From positions 94,871,870-94,935,869 of the forward strand of contig NC_080671.1 of assembly GCF_030247195.1 (NCBI RefSeq): a stretch of 64,000 nucleotides of DNA, read 5' to 3'. How positions within the stretch are numbered: the first letter of the stretch is position 1; every line of letters begins with the position of its first letter. This DNA is from Topomyia yanbarensis (Eukaryota > Arthropoda > Insecta > Diptera > Culicidae). Below, piece after piece: positions 43,751 through 54,500 of the stretch. The notes under the pieces are model-generated. The model was given only the letters and a program-made list of their open reading frames with translations, was not told the origin of the DNA and did not search any database. A program made the position numbers and the translations under genes.

Positions 43751-44350
43751 TTGAACTTTTAAAGTTACGATGATTATGTTAAGGGGAAGGCTGTGAGAGC
43801 AACCACAGCTTTGCTTGAGGCGCCAGTGTACTGGGCACCACGAACCAGCTGGAATCGCCGGACCGAAGCATGTGAGCAGACTAGTTTCACCGTCAGGGAC
43901 AAGATCGAGTAGGTCGAGTGAAGCACCAGCGGTGGGTCGTCGAGTTTTCAACGAACCTGAAACAGCGAACCAGAAGCTACGCTCCATCCGGTATCGCCGA
44001 ACCGTCCTTGCCAAGTACTGGTTGGCCCTTTGAGTAGGATTTATGGACTATGCGAGAAGATTGCGACAAAACTGGGAGCTAAATGACTCACGTAAAAGGA
44101 ATCGGTATCGGGAGAACTTCCGACGAGGAATTGAGATGGCTCGCGAAAACAGGAACTAAATGGTTCACAGAAACGAAAGCCAAATGGCTAACGGAAGTTC
44201 ACCACTGCGATTAGCCGGATATGTGTTCGGAGCTAAACCGCTCTAATGTATCATTTTGTCTTAAGACTGAATCAGCCTCCCCACGATATAACACTTCGAT
44301 GCAGTCTCGTGGAACAAAAGGAAGGAAGAGAAGTAAGGACTAATAGTAGC
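43751..44350 (+). ncRNA. 3' UTR of retrotransposon D with short GC-stem hairpins
   Basis: Non-coding and GC-rich, with phrases shared with the C tail (GAGCAACCAC, TCGAGTAGG, GGAATCGGTATCGGGAGA). It contains a series of small stem-loops with an AAAT-type loop: GAGCTAAATGACTC (44076, one mismatch), GAACTAAATGGTTC (44153), AGCCAAATGGCT (44178) and GAGCTAAACCGCTC (44230). Different stems with one loop style imply selection on structure. Confidence 0.6.
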
Positions 44351-44399
44351 GGTTACGCACAAAAGTGAATCCCACCTAGAGCCAATGCACTTTTGAAGC

Positions 44400-44530
44400 T
44401 ATTTAACCTTACTATAAAACATACAGACATTTTCAGATATCGACGAACTGAATCTAGAATCTATGACACTCGACACTCCGGGTGTAGATTAAAAAGTCGA
44501 ATTTCAGAGTGATTGCACAGTCTTCCTTAT
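44400..44530 (+). repeat. RTE/SINE-type 3' tail, further copy
   Basis: ATTTTCAGATATCGACGAAC, then TGAATCTAGAATCTATGACA and CTCCGGGTGTAGATTAAAAAG, GAGTGATTGCACAG and ATGAAAAAGGC match the tails at 36880 and 37525. It directly abuts the 3' UTR of D. Confidence 0.65.
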
Positions 44531-46570
44531 ATGAAAAAGGCAAAAAATGAACTGATGATTGCTATACATTTCATAAATCCGTACGACTATCAAATGAATT
44601 TATCTGATGTGGCTACCTACTGCGCAACAAGATGGAGAAAAATGCAAAGATTTCGAAGATGTACACGGAACCGAGTCGAATTACTATCATGTACCAAACC
44701 AACAAATCTACAAGTCTTCAAGCACAAGCGATAAACCAAAGCTGATGTTTCCACTAGAGTTCGAAAAAGTATATTATGCACAGGATGTACGTTCGCCAGG
44801 CTACTGTATACGAAATACGCAATAGAAAAAAATATCAGAGAAAATCATATCTGAGATAAATAATTCCATTGACGCACACTTTACCTTTGGATTCATTCCA
44901 GAATGTTTTCCAAAAGTCCATAAGTGAAATGTTGCAATCGTGTTTCTGTACATTGTTATCAAGCAGGTTCACCTTTGACCGATTTTCATGCCTTGTGTGT
45001 ACAGTCGGTCCATGTGCCGCCACAACGGAACGAAAACTATTCAAGCAACCATAAGTTAATACCTTAAAGTACTCTTAAATGTTTACATTAAGTTCTTAGA
45101 GAACTTTCAAGCTGTTATTGGGAATTTAAAAATTGCACTGTTGGGAAAATTATTTAAAACGAAAACTTTAGCATCCCTTTCCTATGTGAACTTTTGATTG
45201 ATTCAGTAATGTTTGCTTGAATTTTTCTAGTAAAACAAATAGCTCAACCCCGCTATACGAAATCACCCTGCGGAAACGTCCACGTGAATAATCGAAAGAA
45301 AATGCAAAAAGAATAAAAAATGTGTTTATTAAAATAAATATTTATTTTTTGTTTGCCCCCCCCCCCTTTAGAAAAAAATTTGTACTTGGACATAATTTTT
45401 AAAAAAGATTTGTAATGGCCTATAGTATTTTATACAACAAAACTATCTGAGAACGAGTTACAGGGAATGAATATTTCTGTACGAAAAAAATGAACACTGA
45501 AAAAAATGTTGAGTCATTTTTCACAGAAACGAAATTTTTTTTATAAGAAATTTAAATTTCAAAAAAACCCATTCCTTAAATTATTTATTTTGTGTCTATA
45601 AAAACCTCAAGAGAAAAGAAACATTTCTAATGTAATAGGAGGATGGAGAACTTATCGGTAAAAAAGTTTTTCTAACAACAACCTTATACATCTTTTCAAA
45701 TGTCAAACTAATTGACACACAAAAATGTAATTTATTACAGACTTTAATTTTAAGTATAATTTTGAATCAAAATGAATTTAACAAAAAAATTCAAAACTGC
45801 GATAGTTGTCGAGATATTGGGAATTTTGCTTCAACAAAAACAATTAATTCGTGTATTTATGCTCTTTTTGAAAGTTATTCGCATTACCCCAGCATAAAAT
45901 GTCAACTATCTAATGTTTATCGTTTTAAAGACGTAAAAGAAACCTTTTCGGTGTACTTGGATCATGGAGATGGTATACGGTAATCGAACAATTTGTTTTT
46001 TGGCTGGAAAATATTTAATCTTTCATTCCGGTGATGGACGGTCACAATTTTAACATTTTTCGGACGGATCTTCGTGGAATTCCTCATATGGTAAAAAAAT
46101 GGCAATACAAGCACTCATCAATTACTTACCACACAGATATTTCTGAATGTATGAATAGTTCATAATTCAATAAGAGATTTAAGGACACATACCTGGAAAA
46201 GATAGAAAAGAACCATCAGTTATTCATTCGGTTAGTGGTGTTCAACCAATTTCCATGTTTATTTTTATTTCCGTAAATTTTTACCAAGCTAGTAAGGTAT
46301 AAATGCAATGAATTGCACATATTTCGTCGTATATATGTAATTTTCTTTGATTTGATGGCATTGTAAGAGAACACATGTTCGCCGGTTGATGCCAATCGAG
46401 CTGACATTTCTTCGGACACAGCCAACTAAATTATTTGTTGGTTTAGTGTTTATTTGACCAACTAGCAAAATAATCCACTGGGTGTTTAATGCGCGTGCGG
46501 AATTCGCATGGTGTTGTTTGAGTGAATGATGACTTGTGAATTATATATGGGAGGGTTGAGAATTTAAAAT
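44531..46570. other. AT-rich spacer with small repeats
   Basis: No gene is supported. It includes the 45040-45218 element, the inverse dispersed repeat at 45345-45425 and a run of CCCCCCCCCCCC. A short plus frame at 45762-45983 has no recognisable domain and very AT-rich codons. Confidence 0.45.
45040..45218. mobile_element. MITE-like element related to the 8725-8934 element
   Basis: It begins CAAGCAACCATAAGTTAA and ends GTTTGCTTG, with ATT and AAT at the borders. The interior shares GAACTTTCAAGCTG and TATGTGAACTTTTGAT with the 8725-8934 element (CAGCTTTCAAGTTCC, TATGTGAACTTTTTAAG). The inverted repeats are short and diverged. Confidence 0.5.
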
Positions 46571-46576
46571 TCTTTG

Positions 46577-46740
46577 AGGCGGGCATAACGTAGTTGGTAA
46601 ATCGATTGCCTTGTACGCAGCTCACCTGGATTCGATTCCCCACCCCGCACATAGGGTTAGAGATTTTTCAAAAAGATATTTCTCTAACTCGATAAGAGGC
46701 GAATGATTTTAAGGTTAAAACCTCTCTATTCAAAATTTAA
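46577..46740 (+). mobile_element. tRNA-derived SINE with box A and box B
   Basis: A tRNA-like head carries an internal RNA polymerase III promoter: box A TAACGTAGTTGG (46586-46597) and box B GATTCGATTCC (46629-46639), 31 bp apart as in tRNAs. The head reads GGCGGGCATAACG...CCCCGCAC, an acceptor-like pairing. A tRNA-unrelated body with CTCTAACTCGATAAGAGGCG follows and ends in an A-rich run near 46740. AATTTAAAA(TTC) on the left and AAAATTTAAAAAAA on the right may be remnants of target duplications. The style is like the Twin SINEs of culicine mosquitoes; the name is not certain. Confidence 0.8.
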
Positions 46741-48416
46741 AAAAATGCAATTCGCACGAAGAATTCAAAACCCAATTACCAATTTTCGGCTGTCATATCA
46801 GCACGAAGAACAAATATTTTATTAATTTATTCATTGGTTTACTTTTAGTCCATTAAATCAACAACAAATTATATTAATTGTTCTTATTGCATTTAGTACT
46901 TGCATATGCTTTGGAGTAGTACTATATTACTGTCACGTTAACCATATTTCTTCATACATATGAAGAAATATTGTAGCTTGATTATTCACGCAAAAGGTAG
47001 CAAGTAATTTTTTTTCGTTCTTATTGATTTCAATCTAGTCATAGTAATTAATGTAAAAACGGGCATACATCGACGGTTGTATAGCGGACAAAGTTAGTCG
47101 TTTCCGGTATTTCGACTTATTCTATACCGTTTAAAATGTGCCCTAGATAGCATAACAATGCCGTGTTTCGCCGGAATGAAGGAGCAAGAAATAATAAACA
47201 TCTGAGACACACCCGACTGTCGGCTGCTCCAGAGTTGAAGTTGCTTTTCTTTATAAACCGAACATTGCAAAATTAATAAAATAAACGTGTCATAAATTCT
47301 GGGCAGCCGGCTACCCAGAGCAATAAACACATTGTAGGACTACTGAGAGATGCATAGATCGTATTACCCATCAAGGTGAATCCAGATTTGTGTAATTCTA
47401 ACCATCCTTCTTACAAAAACTCCTTTCCGTGGCAAACGTGGAGATACAGAGATATACACGGTCTCTATAACAACGTTTTTTATATTAACATTCTTCGAAT
47501 TATTATATTCAACAATTTTTCTCTATAGACATTCACTATTAAGCACCTGAGCAGAAAAAAATGCTTTTATTTGTAAATACTTCAGATCACAGATCCATGA
47601 TTGAGTAGGATGAAATCGCTGTATTACACGCAAACCCGCCGACTGTAAATGCACGCACCGTAGCCACTCATTTTCGGATGAACACCACGATAGGTAGATA
47701 GATTTTTGATATGCTTTGGGAAGGGAGAGAGACAGGCAGTGACCATGTTGGTTAGCGCGCTGCGCGCAAATTAGCTAACAAGTTGAAAGGCTTGGGTTCG
47801 AGACCCGAAATGTGAAATTATTTTTGTAAGCGAATTATGAGTTGAAGTGATTAAACAGTTTTTTTTTTGTAGTAAACTATTTTTTGGTATTTTCTGGTGT
47901 AAGTTTTTTCACGATTTTCGGTCGTTTCCGTTTTTTTAGCGAGCAGAGTTGACTCCTTTTTCCTTCGACTCCGCCTTTCCTAAATCGGCCACGATTGAGG
48001 ACCTTGTGTTTGAGTAGATCTTTGCCCGTGATGATAAAAAGCGTTAGAGCTAATCAATTATACCGGTCTGAGGCCTTCTTTGTATACTGTTTTTGATTTC
48101 TAGCGCATGTTTTTAGACTGGTAATCAAGGTACCTGAGTCCAGTTGGACCAATCTGGAGCCAGAACTCAGAAACAAATAGTACCAGCCCGTAGGAGGGGT
48201 CTCAATAGCTGGGCAAACCGAACAAGGCGAATGGTCTCCTTCTGGAGTGGCGCTGAAGCCATCCGCTAAATATTGATTTAGGCTCCGGCTCCAACTGTCT
48301 CGGGCTACATTGTCGTTTCCTTCCGCTCAGGAAATGATGAAAACACACGGCAAGGCACAAATCCCCGACCACATACGGGGAACGTGCCATTCAAGCCAAT
48401 ATATTCTGATTCCTGA
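46741..48416. other. Unassigned AT-rich DNA with one tRNA-like module
   Basis: No gene is evident. The only structure noted is the tRNA-like segment at 47736-47812. A GC-richer part at 48180-48400 has frames on the minus strand without a domain. Confidence 0.45.
47736..47812 (+). repeat. tRNA-like segment (pol III promoter candidate)
   Basis: Box A-like TGACCATGTTGG (47740-47751) and a perfect T-arm GGGTTCGAGACCC (47794-47806) occur 43 bp apart, longer than in a standard tRNA without a variable arm but possible for a class II tRNA or a SINE head. Acceptor-stem pairing is poor, so this is more likely a tRNA-derived SINE or tRNA pseudogene than a working tRNA. Confidence 0.45.
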
Positions 48417-48496
48417 TAGTGCACTGAGTGCATGCTGCTCTGCAAATCAAGCGAAATCGTCTTAGGGCACCAGCGGCTGCCATAAACGCGACTTCA
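48417..48496. mobile_element. TTAA-flanked MITE family, truncated copy
   Basis: TAGTGCACTGAGTGCATGCTGCTCTG..AATC.AGCGAAATCGTCTTAG, GCACCAGCGGCTGC and AACGCGACTTC follow the interior and right end of the 26107 element. The left inverted repeat is missing and the right one is cut after CGACTTC. Confidence 0.7.
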
Positions 48497-48645
48497 ACAA
48501 TTGAGGAGTATAAGAAAACAATTTTTTCCCATTGGCCTCTTTTCGAGCCTTTCGCCGGATCTGTTCTTCCAAACTTTGTTCTTTTGAACGGGGTTCGTCT
48601 AGCTGTTCGCCTTTTTGTGCAAACAATAGGGTTATATAGTTACCC
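48493..48645 (+). pseudogene. Gag-like fragment of a non-LTR element
   Basis: The plus frame IEEYKKTIFSHWPLFEPFAGSVLPNFVLLNGVRLAVRLFV matches the minus-strand gag of fragment G (54300-54440: LIFNQPHFEPVAGFVLPKFVLLNEARLFVRLFV). It is the segment preceding the zinc knuckles, which are lost here. It belongs to the same family as G but lies in the opposite orientation. Confidence 0.65.
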
Positions 48646-48959
48646 ATTATAGAAACAAGGCACGGAGCGGTAAATGCGGAGAGAATCGTGAAAAGTTTTC
48701 TGGAGAGACTCCATCTAAATTTCAGGCAAATCAAAAGCTCCTTAAGAGCCGGTTCTTGAACACGTTGCAGTCGAAATCCGCAAACACTTCGTTGAATGTG
48801 GCAGAAACGAAGCGAATAGGGTCATGACAACTATACAAAGAGTACCTATGTTTCAAAAGCAAAAATTTTCGTTGACGAAGCATACGTTCGGGTGCATAAT
48901 ATATGTGCATATATGTGTAGTTGGCTCAATAGCTCCGGAGAATCTGCCTCACAAAAAGT

Positions 48960-50450
48960 ATTTTAGGGACGAAAACAGCCTGGACTACTCTCCTTCTTTT
49001 TTCCAGCGAGTGTAAACCTAATAATCTGCAGCGATCTTCGTTTGGCGGAAGATTTATAACGTCTTGCCACGGAAAGCGTCTCGGTGCATAACGAACGAAT
49101 TTTTTTTGTAATGCTTCAATCCTGGCTGCCCATGTTGATTGATACGGACACCATACCATGGAGTTAGATTCTAGGATAGACCGTACCAAGGCACAGTATA
49201 GTGAACGGAGACAGAGACATGAATCCCATCTGGCGGTTTGCTTTGTTAATGATATGGTCGTAATGAGGTCGGAAGTGACTCCAAGGTCGTGCACTTGTAG
49301 AACACGCTCAAGGTTCTGATCTCCAATACAGTACCCTAGTAACAATTGTGGTTTTTTTTGCGCTCTTGAAGCCATTCTTACAATTTAGTCATACGAAATT
49401 GACTTATGCTTACGGTGATACGATATTACAGTGCATTTGTAAATACTGAGTGTAAGCAATTTTATTGAACACCAGTCATCGAATCTGTCCAAGAGTTATT
49501 GCACAACTAAGCAATCCAGGATGCACTTGACCACCATATATAATTTGACGTCATCAGCATAAAATATGCGACACCCAAGTGGTAATATTGTAACTAGATC
49601 ATTAATAAATAGTGTAAACAAGAGTGGGCCCATATTACTTCCCTGAGGAACACCCGGTTTGTTTGAAAACGGGGCGGAGGATGCGCATCCAATTTTCACT
49701 ATAAGTTTACGATCACTCAGATACGATTCGAGCCAACGAATCAGATCAATAGAAACGCCTACTAACTTCAATCTTTCCAAAAGTATTCCGTGGTCAACTC
49801 TGTCAAACGCTGATTTCAAGTCAGTATATACCGTGTCGATCTGAGCACCAGCATGCACTATATTTCGTAAGCAGAGTGAGACGAATTGAACGAGAATATT
49901 CGTTCTTTTTGGGATGAATCCATGTTGGTCAGGGGAAATGTACCTTTGACTGGATGCAGAGTACATCGTTCACCACGATCTCAAACACTTTGAAACAAGC
50001 GCACGACGATATAATTCCTGGATAATTTTCAACATTTTGCCGATCTCCTTTTTTTTAAAAAAAACAGGAAACATAATTGACTTTTTCCAACTGGAGAGAT
50101 AACAATACTGTTGAATAGAATTGACAACGGGGCAAATAATACGATAGCGCATTTCCTGAGAATACATGAAGGTATGTCGTCATGACCAGGAGTCACGGAA
50201 TATTTTAATCTGCTGACTGCTGATATAATCTGCTGCTCTGTAATCGTGAATCTTCTCAGAGGACAGATATTTAATGGTGTGTCTACAAAACCAAAGTAAG
50301 TGCGTCGCTCGTATTATTTTCCTAAGCTTTACACAATGTATTTGCACTATAGAAAACCTGGTTAACTTTCGACGTAGATCTTCCACAATTTTAACATTAT
50401 TCGTCAGAGCCGCAAAAGCCCTATGTAGGAGCGTTTTGGGGATCAAAATG
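48960..50450 (-). pseudogene. Retrotransposon F reverse transcriptase (jockey/CR1-like), minus strand
   Basis: Reading from 50450 down: a weak pre-RT linker (50446-50180), a fingers segment SSWKKSIMFPVFFKK (50100), and then 49966-49496 with QHGFIPKRTNILVQFVS, IDTVYTDLKSAFDRVDH (motif A), SNKPGVPQGSNMGPLLFTLFINDL (motif B) and CRIFYADDVKLY (motif C, intact). After a stop, 49375-48926 carries the thumb: LERVLQVHDLGVTSDL, LYCALVRSILESNSMVWCPYQSTWAARIEALQKKFVRYA and the ...NLPPNEDRCRLLGLHSLEKRR tail. A roughly 50-bp alien stretch with a MITE end interrupts it near 49329-49380. The 3' end is cut near 48960. No RNase H is seen. Confidence 0.8.
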
Positions 50451-50469
50451 TGCTATTATTTCAATCGAA

Positions 50470-50830
50470 TTAACCTTTGTTCGGTACTAGGTATTGATGT
50501 TGTCGCTTGTCAAATCCGAATCAAAGGCAACTTATTGATATTGTTTCCACAGTCATCGTACCTCAGTTGGTTCATCAACCATCACGGTATGCCGTGGGCT
50601 TGTATTCACGATGATAATCGAGCTATCTTAATGTGTGATATTCGCGACAATTTCAATATGACCGTCTTGACCACGATGGAAATGACACGAACGCCAACTA
50701 CACCAGCTCGGCCTAGCGCGTTAGATTCATTATTGCACTCGACCTCGCTACATTTTAGTGTGCCCATTGATTCAAAGAGTTACGCGTCCACTATATCCGA
50801 ATCAAAACAAGAAAATCGTCCGGTGGAAGC
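50470..50830 (+). pseudogene. Endonuclease fragment of a jockey-like element
   Basis: The plus frame shows VVACQIRIKGNLLI, then INHHGMPWACIHDDNRAILMCDIRDNFNMTVLTT.EMTRTPT.PARPSALD, equivalent to GDFNSHGxxWG...N.R...I......L.VLN.G..TR. It is strongly similar to the minus-strand fragment of G at 53915-54133, so both are copies of one family. The terminal SDH box is missing. Confidence 0.7.
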
Positions 50831-50869
50831 GTATAACGTTTGTAACCCGTCAGGGTAACAATTTAGCAC

Positions 50870-51923
50870 TGGGTGGAAATATACCTTTTTTTACGTATAC
50901 ACTCCGTAGAGTGTATTGTTTACGTAAAATTATGCTCACCACTGTTCCATATGGTCGTTCGCTTTTTACGTTAAATTTTGTTTATATTTTTGTTTGTGAA
51001 CGATTTTGTTAGATCAGATAGGTGTAGTAATTTTTGTTAAATATTTGTATATTAATAACATAGGGTTTAGTCAGGTAACCGCTCTCCTCTCGCTGCGAAA
51101 AGTGTGCGGACTATGCTGTACCATAGCGATGACAGCTATGCGGGATGTGCGATTTTTTTGGTGTTGGTTGTCTGACGGAAGAAAAGGATAGAAAGTGACG
51201 AACCACGACAGTGAACAGACGCCCAAATATTCGATATTTTAGTTTCCCGCCACTAGTGCCAGTGAGGAAGAATGCGCGCGTGCGACGGCAATTTAATCCG
51301 TCGAAGAGTGCCGGCCCGTGGTTCGGGCACACGTAAACGCGATGTCGATTCGCCATTAAGGAGTAAGCTAAACGTCAAGGAGTGTTTTCGCTACCCCGAC
51401 TAAACATTAAGGAATCGTATCACCGACCGTTCTCACTGTGGAGGATCAGTCGAACGAGCCTAGCTCTCCTCCACAGTTAATCGCCAAGGAGAACGAAGCA
51501 GGGCGGACAAAGGTTCCCCCTGGGAAGTGCACTGCGGTGATTTCCGGGATCACTTGCGGCGAGCCAGTCGATCCGGCGATAGTTCGCCATCGTCGCTAGG
51601 GAGGTTCCAACAAAGGAGCAAAGCTCACCTCCCTAGCTAAAAGTCAAGGACCGCTACCGGTGCAGCCAATGATCAAAGAAGAACGCGGCCGTTGTTGTCC
51701 CGGCCGGTCGGAAGAAACCGCCTTTCCGCCAGCAGTAGCAGATCACCAGCAGCAGCAGCAGTTGAGAGAGTAGCGGGAATAAAAGTCGGTAAATTTTATA
51801 ATTTATTCTTTGTTTACTTTTTTTGTTGTGTTACGAAATCCGAAAGTCTTGGTAGAAGCACCTAGGCCGCCCTGAAAAGAAGGGTACGCCGGGCAAACAA
51901 GAACCCGAGTAGCGGGCAAACCC
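50870..51923 (+). other. GC-rich, strongly structured leader-like DNA (possible LTR-element 5' region)
   Basis: After an AT-rich block that ends in GTGTGCGGACTATGC (51100), the sequence becomes GC-rich and carries stem-loops: GTGCC...GGCAC (51308-51330), an 11-bp perfect stem ACTGTGGAGGA/TCCTCCACAGT (51435-51477) and an 11-bp perfect stem GCTAGGGAGGT/ACCTCCCTAGC (51595-51637). Both longer loops hold GAGC-NNN-GCTC. AAGGA-containing boxes recur (51353, 51375, 51406, 51481, 51647). CAGCAG repeats (51728-51760), AATAAA (51779) and a poly-T stretch follow. This could be an LTR plus untranslated leader; no gag or pol is visible. Confidence 0.4.
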
Positions 51924-52657
51924 CAGGGCCGACGGAATGCGTGGGTAGTATGGGTAGTACTACCCACTCGAAAATTACCGAGGGGGGTATTACCCACTCG
52001 AAAGTTTGGAACAAACCAAAACCTAAGATTAACCACGTATGTGTCTTGCGCACAAAATTCTTGCGTTGGAAATCCTCGATGTAAAACAATTGCATATTTT
52101 TATTCAAATACAAATTTCTTTGATTTGCATTTTTTGAGAATATGGGATAATATTTAGGATTTGTTTGAAATTTGGAATTATTTTTTATATTTATACTCAT
52201 GGGAATACATTTTGACACACCTTTATATCTTAAGGAGTTCAGATCGATAGACAAATAATACAGTTTGTAAAGTTTTAACATGAACATTTCAATCATTTGA
52301 TTAAAAATTGGAACAAGGAGAAACAATAACTAGACAATGAGTAGACTTTTTATAAGGAAAGCAAAAGATTGTTGATTCCAACATCAGTAGCAGAAAAAGT
52401 GAGGAGAGGGCGTACAAAAATAACAGGGATAAAATGACATTAAGCTTGTAGCTTTATAGCAAACGGAAGATCACTATCAGGACATTATGAACCGGATCGC
52501 CGACTGGCCTCCTTGGATCCGCTGGGATCTCTTGGGATCACATTTGCTGGTAGTTGTTTAGCAAGTCAACCAAAAGGTAAGATATAAATAAATTTGGAGG
52601 ATAACCAGCACATCTCGGACTAGAACCGGAAAGGATTCGTTTACCGGAGATCTGGCG

Positions 52658-52955
52658 CTACACACATAGAAAATATCGTGTAAATTTACGTCTCCTGACC
52701 ACGACAAAAACGAGCATAAAAAATTACATGTACATTTTACATGTCGTTGAACTTTGCGAGTCACGTAATTTTACTCCACATATGACGTTTGTTTGAAATG
52801 TGGAGGAGTGTAATTTTATGGCACTGCGCGTGGAAAGTACATCTTTCATGTAAAATTAAACAGAACACGGTTATATTTCGTCAATTACGGTTTGTTAGAT
52901 TGTGGCAAGTTTGGAATTACCTCAACGGTAAAATTAAGATTTTTTTTGGTGTGTA
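52658..52955. mobile_element. 298-bp MITE-like element with CTACACAC termini
   Basis: It starts CTACACACATAGAAAATATC and ends with the inverse of CTACACACCAAAAAAAATCT; behind each end lies TAAATTTAC or TAATTTTACC. Further internal copies of GTAAATTTACG/GTAATTTTAC occur. It is non-coding, and a target duplication is not clear. Confidence 0.55.
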
Positions 52956-53159
52956 GAACACTAGGCGGACGACCCGACAACATGTTTAATGTCACGATAG
53001 CTGTCATCGCAAGCGCAGATAACACTCTCCACCACCCCAAAACGCCGGAGATGCGCATTCAAAGAATAATGATTGCCACTCGAAGGAAGTCACTACCTTC
53101 ATCTTTCCTTTTTAACTAAGGTTGTTTGATGCCTTTGGGATTCCTAAACTTTCATTATC

Positions 53160-54500
53160 TCACGAGCGTCCTCTGACAAGAAATACTAAAAAAATCGTTA
53201 AAGCTGTGCGATCTTTAACAAATAATAACCTTGTAATGCCTAAGTATCCGCCATCTCATTACCATTTTAATCTAAGTGCCACCTGGAACGAGTTATAGAG
53301 TTAAAGAATCTAGGAACGCCCATATTTTCTTCAGAAAAATAAGGAGTGCTTTCCATGCTCCATCGATCGAAGCGGCTACTTGGAACTGTAACGATGTGGA
53401 CATGGTCGTATAAAACCATAAGTTTTGTGGAGAGAATGCTTAGCGAAAGTATCTTTGCTGTCAGATAAATGTGTGTATTTGAAGAACACACATTACGTTT
53501 ATTTACATTATCATATTTTGATCGCGAAACGTCTATCATTTGAATGTGAATCTACGTGGAATGCTGTTGTCGCCGATAAAGGATTCTTAGTTCCATGTAT
53601 TCCGATCAAAGGCCGAACCGAGTACACAACGTAGGGCCCAGCTGCTAGACGAAATATTGTTTCTCTCGTTAATCCGTTGACGAACCGGTGCCAATAACCA
53701 CGTTTTTCAGTTTTCATCAAGTTTTCAATATTCGAAAAAAATCCGACGTTCCAAAAGTCCTCATACGACCCTTTCGCATACAATTCTGAGCACTCTGACA
53801 ATAACGGAACCGTCCACGGTTGTTAGTGCCGGATATTCGTTTCGTCTGACCTTTAATCGCAGTGTAGAGAAACCAGCCAGTCAAAACGTTGGTCACTTAC
53901 ACCAGAGGAATTTCTTATTTTGATTCGATTGTTTCGGATTTAGTGGACGCGTTGCTCTTTCGATCAATGAACACACTAAAGAGGTAGAGTACAACGATAA
54001 ATCTAACAAGCTTGACCGCGCTGGTAGGCATTCGTTTCATTTCCACTGTATTCATGATGGTCATATGGAAATTGCCGCGAATATCACGCAGTAAGATAGA
54101 CCGGTTATCAGAATGAAAACAACCCCATGACATAGCGTGGGAGTTTAAGTCTTCTAGAACCAGCTAAGGTGCGATGTATATGGAAACAATATCAATAAAT
54201 CTTTGTCTATGATTCGGATTTAACAAGCGACATTTTCCACACCGTGCATTATTTCTACAATGGGCTCGTTGTTTGCAACGACGGCAGTCCATGCCCCGCA
54301 GTACAAAAAGGCGAACAAATAGACGAGCCTCGTTCAAAAGAACAAATTTTGGAAGAACAAATCCGGCGACAGGCTCGAAATGAGGCTGATTGAAAATAAG
54401 TTTTCTTTTACTCCTCGATTTTTGCTGAACGCATACCAGAATTTTCACCGACTGAAGCACAGGGATCTGGAAGGAGCACTCCCTATTTCGAAATTAAGGC
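53160..54500 (-). pseudogene. Retroelement fragment G: gag joined to endonuclease by deletion, then EN-RT linker
   Basis: Reading from 54500 down: gag LIFNQPHFEPVAGFVLPKFVLLNEARLFVRLFV and a knuckle GMDCRRCKQ.AHCRNNARCGKC (one His spacing lost), then directly an endonuclease strand FIDIVSIYIAP, then 54133-53915 with SHAMSWGCFHSDNRSILLRDIRGNF (GDFNSH..WG box) and 53801-53511 with KTEKRGYWHRFVNGLTRETI (EN-RT linker). Gag C-terminus, EN N-terminus and the SDH box are missing, so at least two internal deletions occurred. It is a jockey-like family; the same family left fragments at 48493 and 50470. Confidence 0.7.

Larger units (their letters stand above)
41028..44350 (+). mobile_element. Non-LTR retrotransposon D, second R1-like copy, interrupted by E
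   Basis: An EN fragment (about 41028-41680) and RT (about 42860-43750) share phrases with element C: SIIDVNFCS, LTRACNATIPR, IKGSAAPPERCPEKMEV, VYDGVLKLNLPRDITIFGFTDDVV and a hairpin-bearing 3' UTR (43750-44350). Between EN linker and RT an unrelated gag-only sequence is inserted (about 41684-42855). Frameshifts and stops are numerous. It lacks a 5' gag and is 5'-truncated. Confidence 0.75.

Noticed and set aside
47736..47812. A functional tRNA gene
   Set aside because: Box A to box B distance and poor acceptor pairing do not fit; kept only as a tRNA-like repeat.
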